Source of the DNA: Labilibaculum sp.
Lineage (GTDB): Bacteria; Bacteroidota; Bacteroidia; Bacteroidales; Marinifilaceae
Length of the DNA stretch: 64,000 nucleotides
Direction of reading: 5' to 3'
Assembly: GCA_016342745.1 (NCBI GenBank)
Contig: JAEINT010000010.1
Coordinates: 62,001-126,000 of the forward strand
Positions within the stretch are counted from its first letter, which is position 1. Every line of letters begins with the position of its first letter. The position numbers and the translations under genes are program-made. Positions 50,921 through 60,249 of the stretch are shown in pieces. The notes beneath the pieces were generated by a model. It was not told the DNA's origin and did no database searches. It worked only from the letters and a program-made list of their open reading frames with translations.

Positions 50921-53395
50921 CTAACTAACTGAATTAATTAATTTTTGTTTTAGTTCAGTTAAATCAATTGGTTTGGTTATAAAATCATCGAATGCAAGAC
51001 CTGAATATTTATCTCGTTCATGGCTTAATGCATAAGCCGATTGTGCAATGATTGGCAAATTTGGTCTGAATTGTTTTATTTGTTTAGCTGCAGAATAACC
51101 ATCAAGTTTTGGCATTTTTATATCCATTAAGATCAGATCAATTTCCATATTTGTCTTACAAATACGAATTGCTTCTTCTCCATTTTTAGCGTGAATGAGT
51201 GTAAAGCCTTGATTAACTAAGAACTCTTCGATTAGAAGGTAATTGTATGGTTCATCTTCAGCCACTAAAATTGTATTAAGCTTAGAGCTAATATTAATAT
51301 CTAGTGTTTTATTCGACTTCACCTTTGCTTTTTGATAGGGAATAGAGAAGTGAAATGTAGATCCTTTGTCAATAGTAGAATGAACCCAGATTTTTCCACC
51401 CAGTAATTCTACGAAACCTTTAGAAATAGCAAGTCCTAATCCTGTTCCTCCATATTGCTGGCTCGTACTTATATTTGCTTGACGAAAACGTTCAAATATC
51501 TTTTTTTGATGCAATTTTCCAATTCCAATACCTGTATCCTTCACATAAAACTCTAGCTGATTATTTTTAAGGATATAACCTAATTCAATTAGTCCTTTGT
51601 GGGTGAATTTTATAGCATTGTTTAAAAGATTTGTGATTATTTGAGTTATTTTGGTTAGATCTGTAACGATTATCGACTCTTCATTATCTAAAGATTTAAC
51701 ACACTTAAATTCAACTTTTTTAGATTTATTGGGCTGAGAAATGGTAAGTAAATCATCAATTAGCTTGTTGATACATACATTTTCGAAACAATTTTCTTCA
51801 GAATTAGTATCAATCGAGGATATGGTTAAAATATCATTTACAATGGAAAGCAATTGGTTTGAACTCTTAATGATAATGGAACGGAATAGTTTTCTTTTAT
51901 CGTCAAGTAATAATGGATTTTCAAGCATTTCTGAAAATCCAATAATAGAATTCATAGGAGTTCTAATTTCGTGCGATAAATTTTGAATGAAAGCAGTTTT
52001 TAATTGGTCGCTTTCTTCTGCTTTTAATTTGGATTTTGTTAACTCTTTATTCTTTTCAATTAGTTTGTGTTCCGCATTTTTAAGATCTGTGATATCTATT
52101 GAAAAAACGATAATGCCCTTAATGATGTTGTTTTCATCTCGATAAGGAATTTTATCTGTTCTTAACCATATTTTTTTACCATCGATAGAAGGTAAGGTTT
52201 CGATTATACCAATTTTAGATTTCCCAGTACGAATAACTTCTAAGTCATCTTCCCAGTATTGATCAGCCATGTCTGGATAGACTTCAGAAGAATGTCTACC
52301 TTCAATTTGATTTTTTGGTATTCCAGATAGCTTAGCGACACTCTCTGTTACACGGATGATGTTATTATTAGTGTCTTTGAAAATAATAACGGCAGGTGCA
52401 TTGTCTAAAATAACTTGCTGATCATGAATTAGTCTAATTTGATTACTTTCGAATTTTTTTCGTTCGGTTATATCAACGTGTGTACCAATTATTCTTTGTG
52501 CATTACCACTTTTATCGAAAGTTGCTTGTGCTCGAGAAAGAATATTAATCCACCGACCATTTTTGTGTTTCATTTTGAACTCAATTTCAAAACGGTCTCG
52601 CTTTTTGTCGATTAATTCCTTTGCCATATCCCATGATTTACTTTTATCATTTTCATGAATTAATTGTTCCCATGCAGATAAATCGTCTGGTAATTCATCG
52701 GATTGATAACCTAGCATTTTTTTCCAGCCCGGAGAATAATAAATTTCATTGGTTTTGAGATTCCAATCATACAAGCCGTCATTTGTAGCATTCATTACCA
52801 ACTCAAATTGTTTGAGCTTTTTTATATTTTCTTTTTGTTGCTTTTTCGCTCTACTTGCAAGCTCTAATTTATGAATGGTAAACCCAATACTACCACCTAA
52901 TTCGTTAAATAAATCAATAAGTTCTTTATTATTGATATTTTTTTCGGGTATTGTTAAAGACAAACACCCAAATGTTGTATTACCAGATGAGATTGGAATT
53001 ATGAACGCGTGTCTGCTCAAGCAATTTATGGATATTTCACATAAACTGCAGTTTTCTTCCAATTTATTACGTACAAGAATTTTATTATTTTGAATTGCTC
53101 TTTTTGCACAAGCTGGAAAGTCTTTTTTGTCAAATCGTTTAATTGCATTTGGTTTTCCACCATTTGAAGATTTTATAAAACGTTTTTCAGTCCCCAGAGA
53201 GTTAGTCAATATAATCCAAGCTGAATGAAAGTTGTTATTGTTTGATATTTGGTTAATAACTTCTCTCATAAGAGAATTTTGACTTTTGGTTTTGATAAGA
53301 ATTTTATTGATGTGATTAATAAACTGTAGTGCCTGATTGATAAACATTGTTTGGTTTTCAGGAGAAGAGTTTGATGCGTTAGAGGTATCCTTCAT
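50921..53395 (-). CDS. Hybrid histidine kinase with GAF-like, PAS, PAS and receiver domains
   Basis: The 824-residue protein has a GAF-like N-terminal domain (about 30-180) containing the Cys pairs CSLC and CLSRHA near 116-125, two PAS domains (about 195-310 and 318-440), a HisKA domain with phospho-acceptor His475 in NLSHEIRTPMN, an ATPase domain (NLLNNAIKFTHKG, DTGIGIG, GGTGLGLAISKGFVELLGG) and a C-terminal receiver with Asp758 in LILMDIKMPKLDG. No transmembrane segment is seen, so it is likely a cytoplasmic sensor. Its position amid glycogen genes suggests, but does not show, a metabolic role. A His-x3-Glu arrangement marks it as a phosphorelay. Confidence 0.92.
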   Translation of the reverse strand: MKDTSNASNSSPENQTMFINQALQFINHINKILIKTKSQNSLMREVINQISNNNNFHSAWIILTNSLGTEKRFIKSSNGGKPNAIKRFDKKDFPACAKRAIQNNKILVRNKLEENCSLCEISINCLSRHAFIIPISSGNTTFGCLSLTIPEKNINNKELIDLFNELGGSIGFTIHKLELASRAKKQQKENIKKLKQFELVMNATNDGLYDWNLKTNEIYYSPGWKKMLGYQSDELPDDLSAWEQLIHENDKSKSWDMAKELIDKKRDRFEIEFKMKHKNGRWINILSRAQATFDKSGNAQRIIGTHVDITERKKFESNQIRLIHDQQVILDNAPAVIIFKDTNNNIIRVTESVAKLSGIPKNQIEGRHSSEVYPDMADQYWEDDLEVIRTGKSKIGIIETLPSIDGKKIWLRTDKIPYRDENNIIKGIIVFSIDITDLKNAEHKLIEKNKELTKSKLKAEESDQLKTAFIQNLSHEIRTPMNSIIGFSEMLENPLLLDDKRKLFRSIIIKSSNQLLSIVNDILTISSIDTNSEENCFENVCINKLIDDLLTISQPNKSKKVEFKCVKSLDNEESIIVTDLTKITQIITNLLNNAIKFTHKGLIELGYILKNNQLEFYVKDTGIGIGKLHQKKIFERFRQANISTSQQYGGTGLGLAISKGFVELLGGKIWVHSTIDKGSTFHFSIPYQKAKVKSNKTLDINISSKLNTILVAEDEPYNYLLIEEFLVNQGFTLIHAKNGEEAIRICKTNMEIDLILMDIKMPKLDGYSAAKQIKQFRPNLPIIAQSAYALSHERDKYSGLAFDDFITKPIDLTELKQKLINSVS

Positions 53396-53588
53396 ATTGT
53401 GGTATTTAAGATAGGCAATAATGAATCCAAAATGGCTTTATAACTAACAGATATATAGTCTATTTAATATGGGGTTTATATTTTTAAAAGCTTTAAATAC
53501 AATTTATGAAAATGAATTGAGAATTGTACAATTAATCTGTTACGAATTGATTAGATAAATTAATATATTTCTTGAATTGGGGTATGAA

Positions 53589-53621
53589 AAAAAACGATTA
53601 GTAATTGACTAATCGTTTTTT
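53589..53621 (-). terminator. Terminator of the LURP-one-like gene
   Basis: Arms 53589-53602 and 53608-53621 (loop of five) form a 14-bp stem, AT-rich with a CGATTAGT core, ending in T runs on both strands. It lies 28 bases beyond the stop of the minus-strand gene at 53649. Confidence 0.75.
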
Positions 53622-53648
53622 ATTAATTTAATGTCGTTATTACTTATA

Positions 53649-54137
53649 CTAGAGGAGTGTTGTCCAAATGGGAACCATTATGGCTATTATTATAACCACA
53701 CTCATTTGTATGTAATAATTGGTTACAAATAAACCCGTAAGGATACTTATATCATCTAATGTGTTTGTTTCAATTGTTCCTGCAGTAGTTGAAGCAGAAG
53801 AATTGATCTGTAATCCAGTTGAATCACTCATATTCCATTTAGAGTGCCATATGTTGCTGTATTTCCAAATAATTTTTCGTGCTCCCAAACTAATATTGGC
53901 CTGGTTCATCCAGTTGTTATATTCTATTTCACCTACAAGCTCATTATTTTCATTTAGAATTTGTGTTCGTTGTTTGAGAAATCCTGTGGTTTTAAATAAA
54001 TAGCTTTTGCCATTTATTTCTCCTTCACTGGTTTGCGAGAATGTTTTGTCACGTAGAAGCCCAATTTGCTGGTTGTTCAAATAGATTTTGTAGGCACAAT
54101 CAAAAATGCCTTTTTCCCAAGTGTATTTTGTGCTCAT
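53649..54137 (-). CDS. Small LURP-one/tubby-like hypothetical protein
   Basis: The 162-residue product (start at ATG 54137; a TTG three codons upstream is unlikely) has a beta-strand pattern with KIYLNNQQIGLLRDKTFSQTSEGEINGKSYLFKTTGFLKQRTQILNENNELVGEIEY that resembles LURP-one-related proteins, and one C-terminal hydrophobic segment (about 142-160, YIQMSVVIIIAIMVPIW). It is probably anchored in the membrane by this tail. It follows the GH13 gene by about 20 bases, so they may be co-transcribed. Function unknown. Confidence 0.55.
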   Translation of the reverse strand: MSTKYTWEKGIFDCAYKIYLNNQQIGLLRDKTFSQTSEGEINGKSYLFKTTGFLKQRTQILNENNELVGEIEYNNWMNQANISLGARKIIWKYSNIWHSKWNMSDSTGLQINSSASTTAGTIETNTLDDISILTGLFVTNYYIQMSVVIIIAIMVPIWTTLL

Positions 54138-54158
54138 AGTTTTCAATATAGCGAAAAA

Positions 54159-55859
54159 TCAATAATTAATCTCAAATACAAGGTATTGATAGGCATTAAT
54201 GTGAATAGAAATGCCATGATCTGCAACCCCTTCACTACTTACTTTTAGTGTTTGCTTCGTATCAATTTCATCAAAAATCAATTCTATTGGTCTAGGGATT
54301 TTTATAAGCTCCAATGCATGCTTTGGTATTTTAACATGCAGGTTTTGAGAATTAGAATCAAAATTACAAACAATTAGAAGCTTTTGTTCTTTGCAATGTC
54401 TTAGAAAAGCATAGACCTTATCCGAATTAAAAAGTTTAAAATCTGTATTCTGCCACATTAAATCGTAAAATTCTCCATAGGCGATAGCTGGCATTTGAGT
54501 ATATTTCAAAATGTCTCGATACGAGTTCTGAAGGTGTTTTTGTTCATCAGATAATAATTCACCATCAAATTTACCATTGTTCATCCACTTTTGATGTTCT
54601 GGTAAATTCCAATAATCAAATATCGTTGAGCGGCCATCTGAGCCACTATATCCAGATTCTTCCATTCCAGATTCTCCCATTTCCTGTCCCGAATAAAGCA
54701 TTGCTGGTCCTCGATGCAGACATGCGGATAAAAGCATTGCCGGTAAGGCTTTTACAGGATTTACTGCAAAAAATGGAGATGCAATTCGCTGCTCGTCATG
54801 ATTTTCCAGAAAACGAAGCATGTATTCATCCAAGCCATTTAAGGATTGCCAGCATTGCGTTATTTCTCTTGCTGATTTTTGTCCTTTAATAATTCCTTTA
54901 AGGGTATCGTACAAACCAACCTTATCGTACAAGTAATCGAACTTTCCAGTTTTAATGTAAACTTCGTATAAGTATGGATTGTATACTTCCGCAATGAATA
55001 AAATATCAGGAAATACCGTTTTTATTTCACCTATTACCCAATGCCAAAATTCTACAGGCACCATTTCTGCCATATCGCATCGAAAGCCATCAACTCCTTT
55101 TTCTGCCCAATAGATTAGGATGTCTTTCATCTTTATCCATGTATTCGGAATGGGATCGAAATGTAAGGAATGATTGTTCTGGTAATCGATACCGTAATTT
55201 AATTTTACAGTTTCGTACCAATCATTTATTTGAGGAGAACTTGTAAATTGATCATTACCTGTTGCCTTTGCAGGATATTCATGGTATACAATTTGTGAGA
55301 AATGACTTCTAATTTCATCAGATAAATGCAAATGTTCATGTGGTAAATAGTAGAAGTTATTGCGAGTAGAAAATCCAACACTACTATCATCTTCTTCACC
55401 AAAGTCAGAAATATCTTTGGGTTTTGCATCTGAATGATATTCTCTTGCTAAATGATTGGGGACAAAATCGATTATTACCTTCATTGTATTTTGATGGGTA
55501 CGATCAATCAAATCTTGAAATTCTTGCATTCGATGATTTACATTCTCAGCCAAATCCGGATTCACATCATAGTAATCTTTAATTGCATAAGGTGATCCAG
55601 CTTTGCCTTTTATTACCAGTGGATTACCATGTGGAATTCCAGCTTCCGGATAAGCTTCAACAATTGCATGCTCAATAATTCCTGTATACCAAACATGAGT
55701 TATACTAAGTTTTTTGATTTCTTGAAGCGCCTTGTTCGTGATGTCGTTGAATTTTCCACATCCGTTTTTATTTCTAGAACCATTAATAACTGGCGCTGTG
55801 TTTTTATTTCCAAACAATCGTGGGAATAGTTGATAAATTACCGGTTTGTGAATGTTCAT
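54159..55859 (-). CDS. GH13 alpha-amylase family enzyme
   Basis: The 566-residue protein has the GH13 barrel with the conserved regions DFVPNHLA, GFRCDMAE with nucleophile Asp262, LFIAEVYNP with acid/base Glu291 and FLENHDEQR with Asp355. It has no signal peptide, so it acts on cytoplasmic glucan. The extra middle region (residues about 140-210) between barrel strands 3 and 4 is longer than in simple amylases. It lies 2 bases after the branching-enzyme gene on the minus strand and is probably co-transcribed with it. Specificity is uncertain: amylase, maltogenic or transglucosylase. Confidence 0.9.
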   Translation of the reverse strand: MNIHKPVIYQLFPRLFGNKNTAPVINGSRNKNGCGKFNDITNKALQEIKKLSITHVWYTGIIEHAIVEAYPEAGIPHGNPLVIKGKAGSPYAIKDYYDVNPDLAENVNHRMQEFQDLIDRTHQNTMKVIIDFVPNHLAREYHSDAKPKDISDFGEEDDSSVGFSTRNNFYYLPHEHLHLSDEIRSHFSQIVYHEYPAKATGNDQFTSSPQINDWYETVKLNYGIDYQNNHSLHFDPIPNTWIKMKDILIYWAEKGVDGFRCDMAEMVPVEFWHWVIGEIKTVFPDILFIAEVYNPYLYEVYIKTGKFDYLYDKVGLYDTLKGIIKGQKSAREITQCWQSLNGLDEYMLRFLENHDEQRIASPFFAVNPVKALPAMLLSACLHRGPAMLYSGQEMGESGMEESGYSGSDGRSTIFDYWNLPEHQKWMNNGKFDGELLSDEQKHLQNSYRDILKYTQMPAIAYGEFYDLMWQNTDFKLFNSDKVYAFLRHCKEQKLLIVCNFDSNSQNLHVKIPKHALELIKIPRPIELIFDEIDTKQTLKVSSEGVADHGISIHINAYQYLVFEINY

Positions 55860-55861
55860 GT

Positions 55862-57874
55862 TTAAAAAATAGGTTTTGAAGGAATGTGTTTAAATACCAA
55901 GGCAGTTCTACTTGGCAAGTAAAGATAAACTCTGTGATTTCTCGACATTGCTGCTTCTGGTTTTGATCGGTATAGGATGTTTTCATTAATTCGATCAAAG
56001 CCTCCATATTTTGGATGGTCGGAATTTAAAACCATTTGATATTTGCCAGGAGTTGCAGGAATGCCATAGTATGTGAGAGACTTACTTGGGTTTAAATTGA
56101 AAACAAAAAGCAAGTCATTTCTCTGAATGGCCAAAACCTGATTGTCTTCGTCCGCTTGTAAACATTTAATATTACTAGCCTGCATAAAATTAGACTCATT
56201 TTGCAAGGCAATCATATCTCTATCAAATTCGTTTAAGTTCTCGAAACGTAAGCTTGAATTGTCAAGTAAACTCCATTGGCGTCTTGCATGTTTGTAAGAC
56301 CAATTATTACCTTCTCGAGGGAAATCAATCCATTCAGGGTGACCGAATTCATTGCCCATGAAATTTAAATATCCGTTTCCAGCGCAAGAAAGAGTTAATA
56401 AGCGAATGATTTTATGAAGTGCAATTCCTCGATCAACAATTAAATTTTCACTGGACTTATCCATGCTATCATACATTGCTTTGTCAAGCAACCTGAAAAT
56501 TAAAGTTTGATCCCCAACCAAAGCCTGATCATGCGACTCGGCATAGCTAATTGTTTTTTCTTCAGCGCGTTTGTTCGATAATTCATAAAAGATGTTACCA
56601 ACTTTCCAGTTTTCATCTCTTTGTTCTTTAATTAGTTTGATCCAATAATCAGGAATTCCCATAGCCAATCGGTAATCGAAATCTAAACCACCATCATCTA
56701 GAGGAGAAGCTAAACCTGGGTATCCACTCATCTCTTCGGCTACACTTATTGCGTTCGGATTGTATTCATGAATCAACTTGTTAGCAAGGGTCAAATAACA
56801 AATTGCATCTTCATCTTGTTCTGCATTAAAATACATTTTATAACTGGTAAAATCTCTGGACAAACCATGATCGTAATAAAGCATACTTGTTACACCATCA
56901 AAACGGTAGCCATCAAAATGATATTCTTCTAGCCAATATTTAATATTCGATAATAAAAGGTGCAGAACTTCATTTTTGGCATAATTATAACATAGAGAAT
57001 CCCATGCAGCATGTTCTCTTCGTTCATCTGCATGAAAAAATTGATGAGGAGAACCATCAAAATTACCAATTCCTTCTAGCTCATTTTTAACAGCATGAGA
57101 GTGAACGATATCCATAATTACCATAATGCCCAAGGAATGGGCTTCGTCAATTAAGCTTTTTAAATCTTCTGGGGTTCCAAAGCGGGATGAGGCTGCGAAT
57201 AGACTAGAAACATGATAACCAAAAGAGCCATAATAAGGATGCTCTTGGATGGCCATTAGTTGAATGGTATTGTAACCAGCTTTATGAATTCTCGGTAATA
57301 CAAATTCCCGGAACTCATTATAGGTGCCAACTCCTTCTTTTTCTGTTGCCATGCCCACGTGAGCTTCATATATAAGAGGAGAATTGTATTTCTGTCTTTT
57401 CTTTTCGTGTTGCCAATCGAATGTTTCATTCGGATACCATACTTGTGCTGAGTAAAGTAAAGTGTCAGGGTCTTGAATAACCCGATTACTCCATACAGGA
57501 ATTCGTTCACCACTTCCGTCCGACCAATGCAGTATTAGTTTGTAAAGATCTTTGTGATCTAATTGGTCCAAATCTAATACCAATTCGAAGTTGCCATTAT
57601 CATCTTTTGTAAATTGATATTTTGGATTTTCTTTCCACTCGGAAAAATCTCCGATAAGGTACATTTCAGAGGCATTAGGTGCCCACTCGCGAATAATCCA
57701 GTTTTGATCTGTACGATGAATTCCGTAATAATGATGACCATTAGCGAAATTAGATAAACTTGAATCACATAATTCTTTTTCCTTTTTTGAAGTGGCGTCT
57801 ATTCTCTGTTGAATCACAAATTGGAATTCTTCCAATAAGGGATCCGATTGAATGATTTTAAGTGGTTTAATCAT
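55862..57874 (-). CDS. glgB: 1,4-alpha-glucan branching enzyme (eukaryote-like GH13)
   Basis: The 670-residue product, started at ATG 57874, transfers glucan segments to form alpha-1,6 branches. An N-terminal CBM48-like domain (about 45-140, REWAPNASEMYLIGDFSEW) precedes the barrel with LPRIHKAGYNTIQLMAIQEHPYYGSFGYHV, MDIVHSH, FDGYRFDGVTSML with nucleophile Asp326, SVAEEMSGYPG with Glu380 and SHDQALVGD. The FDGYRFDGVTSMLYY form is typical of eukaryotic-type enzymes. It is the first gene of a two-gene minus-strand unit and diverges from the dihydroxyacetone kinase genes. Confidence 0.93.
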   Translation of the reverse strand: MIKPLKIIQSDPLLEEFQFVIQQRIDATSKKEKELCDSSLSNFANGHHYYGIHRTDQNWIIREWAPNASEMYLIGDFSEWKENPKYQFTKDDNGNFELVLDLDQLDHKDLYKLILHWSDGSGERIPVWSNRVIQDPDTLLYSAQVWYPNETFDWQHEKKRQKYNSPLIYEAHVGMATEKEGVGTYNEFREFVLPRIHKAGYNTIQLMAIQEHPYYGSFGYHVSSLFAASSRFGTPEDLKSLIDEAHSLGIMVIMDIVHSHAVKNELEGIGNFDGSPHQFFHADERREHAAWDSLCYNYAKNEVLHLLLSNIKYWLEEYHFDGYRFDGVTSMLYYDHGLSRDFTSYKMYFNAEQDEDAICYLTLANKLIHEYNPNAISVAEEMSGYPGLASPLDDGGLDFDYRLAMGIPDYWIKLIKEQRDENWKVGNIFYELSNKRAEEKTISYAESHDQALVGDQTLIFRLLDKAMYDSMDKSSENLIVDRGIALHKIIRLLTLSCAGNGYLNFMGNEFGHPEWIDFPREGNNWSYKHARRQWSLLDNSSLRFENLNEFDRDMIALQNESNFMQASNIKCLQADEDNQVLAIQRNDLLFVFNLNPSKSLTYYGIPATPGKYQMVLNSDHPKYGGFDRINENILYRSKPEAAMSRNHRVYLYLPSRTALVFKHIPSKPIF

Positions 57875-58399
57875 AAGCAATATAAGTGTTCCAGGTTAGG
57901 AAGTAAGTCGTAGGTGCGACAAGCTTAAAGATACAATTTATCTTTCGTAATTATTTAATTATTGAATGAAGTTTTAGAGGATTTTGAATTACTGATTAAA
58001 AATGTAATGAAAGAATTAAATACACAATTATTTACTTTGGTTATAATGTGAAAAAGAGAATTTAAAATGGACGGAATTGTTCGATTTCATAAGATATGTT
58101 CCTTTTGGTTAATAATATAATTAGAACTTTGAAATGAATGTGCGATTTTACTTAAAATATCGCAAAGTGATTAATAATTAAGGGTTTGTGTTTGTTGGTT
58201 CTTTTAATTTATTTGCATTTTGCAATCGTTTTAACCAAATTAGATAAGAAATGGACTAAATAGAACATTTTGTATGGAGCAAAACTGCTTATTTCACATT
58301 ATAAAAAATACTAAATAATTACTGCAGGAAATTTTGTTAAGTAAACCCTAGCCCGAAGGAAGCCTATCTCTACAATTGATCCTGTGAAAAATTTATTCT
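57875..58399. other. Intergenic region between glgB and dhaK
   Basis: About 525 bases between divergent genes. It is very AT-rich and contains several short dyads (for example GTAGGTGCGAC and TTTATTTGCATTTTGCAATCG), but I find no convincing promoter, open frame or RNA structure. Promoters for both directions should lie here. Confidence 0.45.
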
Positions 58400-59470
58400 A
58401 TGAAAAAATTAATTAATAAGGTAGACGATGTAGTTGTTGAACAAATGGAAGGAATAGCTGCAGCTCATAGTGGTATTAAGATTAATCTTGAGCCAAAATT
58501 CATGTATCGTTCGGATTCTCCGATTAGCACTAAGGTAGCACTTGTTTCAGGTGGAGGAAGTGGGCACGAGCCAATGCATGGCGGGTTTGTTGGAATGGGA
58601 ATGTTGGATGGAGCTTGTCCTGGAGAAATGTTTACTTCGCCTACACCAGACCAAATGCTTGAATGTGCAAAGCAAGTAAATGGTGGTCCAGGTGTTCTGT
58701 TTATAGTAAAGAATTATACTGGTGACGTAATGAATTTCGATATGGCAACAGAAATGTTGCACGAAGAGGGAATTGCAGTTCAAAGTATTCTAGTTGATGA
58801 TGATGTTGCCGTAAAAGATAGTCTTTACACAGCAGGAAGACGTGGAGTTGGAACAACTGTATTGATGGAGAAGATTGTTGGTGCAGCTGCTGAAGCAGGT
58901 TACGATTTGGATCAATGTGCTGATTTAGCTAGAAAGGTAAATTGTAGTGGTAGATCAATGGGAATGGCTTTAACTTCATGTATTGTGCCTGCAGTTGGGA
59001 AAGTAAATTTCGAAATTGGTGATGATGAGATTGAGTTTGGAGTTGGTATACATGGCGAACCAGGAAGAAAAAGAATGCCGCATACTACTGCTGACGAAAT
59101 TACAAGCATGATGGTTGATAGTATTTTGGATGATGAAGATTATACGAGAACTGTAAGAGAGTGGGATAGAACAAAAGGAGAATGGGAAGATAAAGAAATT
59201 ACCAGTGAAGCTTTAAAAGCAGGTGATGAGGTAATTGTAATGGTCAACAGTTTAGGTGGAACTCCAGTTTCTGAGTTGTATGTTGTTTACCGAAAGCTTG
59301 CCGAGATTTGCGAAGCAAAAGGAATTAAGATTGTAGAAAAACTAGTTGGACCATATATTACTTCTCTTGAAATGCAAGGATGTACAATTACGATGGTTAA
59401 GGCAGATGAAGAAATTAAGAAATTTTGGAATGCGCCTGTAAATACTCCAGGTCTTCGTTGGGGAGTATAA
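58400..59470 (+). CDS. dhaK: Dihydroxyacetone kinase, DhaK subunit
   Basis: DhaK binds dihydroxyacetone covalently through a histidine. The 356-residue protein has GGGSGHEPMHGGFVG (about 51-65) and the hemiaminal-forming His218 in GVGIHGEPGRKRM. Its phosphate source is DhaL-bound ADP that is recharged by DhaM, not ATP, in this class of system. It is followed by dhaL and dhaM, and it has no fused ATP-binding domain as in the ATP-dependent kinases. Confidence 0.95.
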   Translation: MKKLINKVDDVVVEQMEGIAAAHSGIKINLEPKFMYRSDSPISTKVALVSGGGSGHEPMHGGFVGMGMLDGACPGEMFTSPTPDQMLECAKQVNGGPGVLFIVKNYTGDVMNFDMATEMLHEEGIAVQSILVDDDVAVKDSLYTAGRRGVGTTVLMEKIVGAAAEAGYDLDQCADLARKVNCSGRSMGMALTSCIVPAVGKVNFEIGDDEIEFGVGIHGEPGRKRMPHTTADEITSMMVDSILDDEDYTRTVREWDRTKGEWEDKEITSEALKAGDEVIVMVNSLGGTPVSELYVVYRKLAEICEAKGIKIVEKLVGPYITSLEMQGCTITMVKADEEIKKFWNAPVNTPGLRWGV

Positions 59471-59601
59471 GTTCAGAATTAAGTAAAAGATAAGATCGGG
59501 ATGTTTTAATCAAATTAAGGCATCCTGATTTAATATATTCTAAGCCATGTAGTAAGTAAAGGTGAGCTTAGGTAAAAAGATTTAATTAAAAAATTAACCT
59601 A
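59471..59601. other. Structured spacer between dhaK and dhaL
   Basis: A 130-base spacer with two weak hairpins: ATCGGGATG (about 59494) with CATCCTGAT (about 59519), and CTAAGC with GCTTAG flanking a 20-base loop (about 59541-59572). There is no T-run and no open frame. It may set the relative level of DhaL. Confidence 0.4.
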
Positions 59602-60243
59602 ATGAATGTAATATCACAAGTTCAGATTAACGATTGGTTGAAAGAAATCGCAGTAGTGATGAGTAAAGACAAAGATTATCTTTCTCAGTTAGATGCTGCA
59701 ATTGGTGATGCCGATCATGGAGTGAACATGGATCGAGGTTTCCAGAAAGTTTTAGGGAAATTAGAATCCTTTAATGGTCAAGATATAGGAGCAATTTTAA
59801 AAAATACAGGAATGACTTTAATTTCTTGTGTTGGTGGTGCTTCTGGTCCTCTTTATGGGAAGTTTTTCATGCAAATGGGCATGGCTCTGAAGGGGAAGAT
59901 GGAACTGAATTTAGAAGATCTAAAAGAAGGTATTTCTAAAGGTTTAGATGGTGTGAAAGGAATTGGAAAAGCTTCTCTTGGTGATAAAACCATGGTTGAT
60001 GTATGGATGCCTGTGGTTGAATCACTTAATGAATCTGTTAATGAGCAGGAAACATTAGAGATAGCAGCTGCAAAAATGGTAGAAGCTGCAGAAACTGGAC
60101 TGAAATCGACAATTAATATGATTGCCAGAAAAGGTAGAGCAAGTTACTTGGGAGAAAGAAGTATTGGACATCAAGATCCTGGAGCTACTTCTTCATGTTC
60201 TATAGTTAAGGTATTGCAGGGAATTATTGTAGAAAATAAATAA
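59602..60243 (+). CDS. dhaL: Dihydroxyacetone kinase, DhaL subunit
   Basis: DhaL holds ADP/ATP-like nucleotide as a cofactor and phosphorylates DHA in DhaK. The 213-residue protein has the metal-binding aspartates in LDAAIGDADHGVNMDRGF (about 30-47), SCVGGASGPLYGKFF and the C-terminal ARKGRASYLGERSIGHQDPGATSS. It is in the same order as in E. coli dhaKLM and overlaps neither neighbour (6-base gap to dhaM). Confidence 0.95.
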   Translation: MNVISQVQINDWLKEIAVVMSKDKDYLSQLDAAIGDADHGVNMDRGFQKVLGKLESFNGQDIGAILKNTGMTLISCVGGASGPLYGKFFMQMGMALKGKMELNLEDLKEGISKGLDGVKGIGKASLGDKTMVDVWMPVVESLNESVNEQETLEIAAAKMVEAAETGLKSTINMIARKGRASYLGERSIGHQDPGATSSCSIVKVLQGIIVENK

Positions 60244-60249
60244 GGAAAA

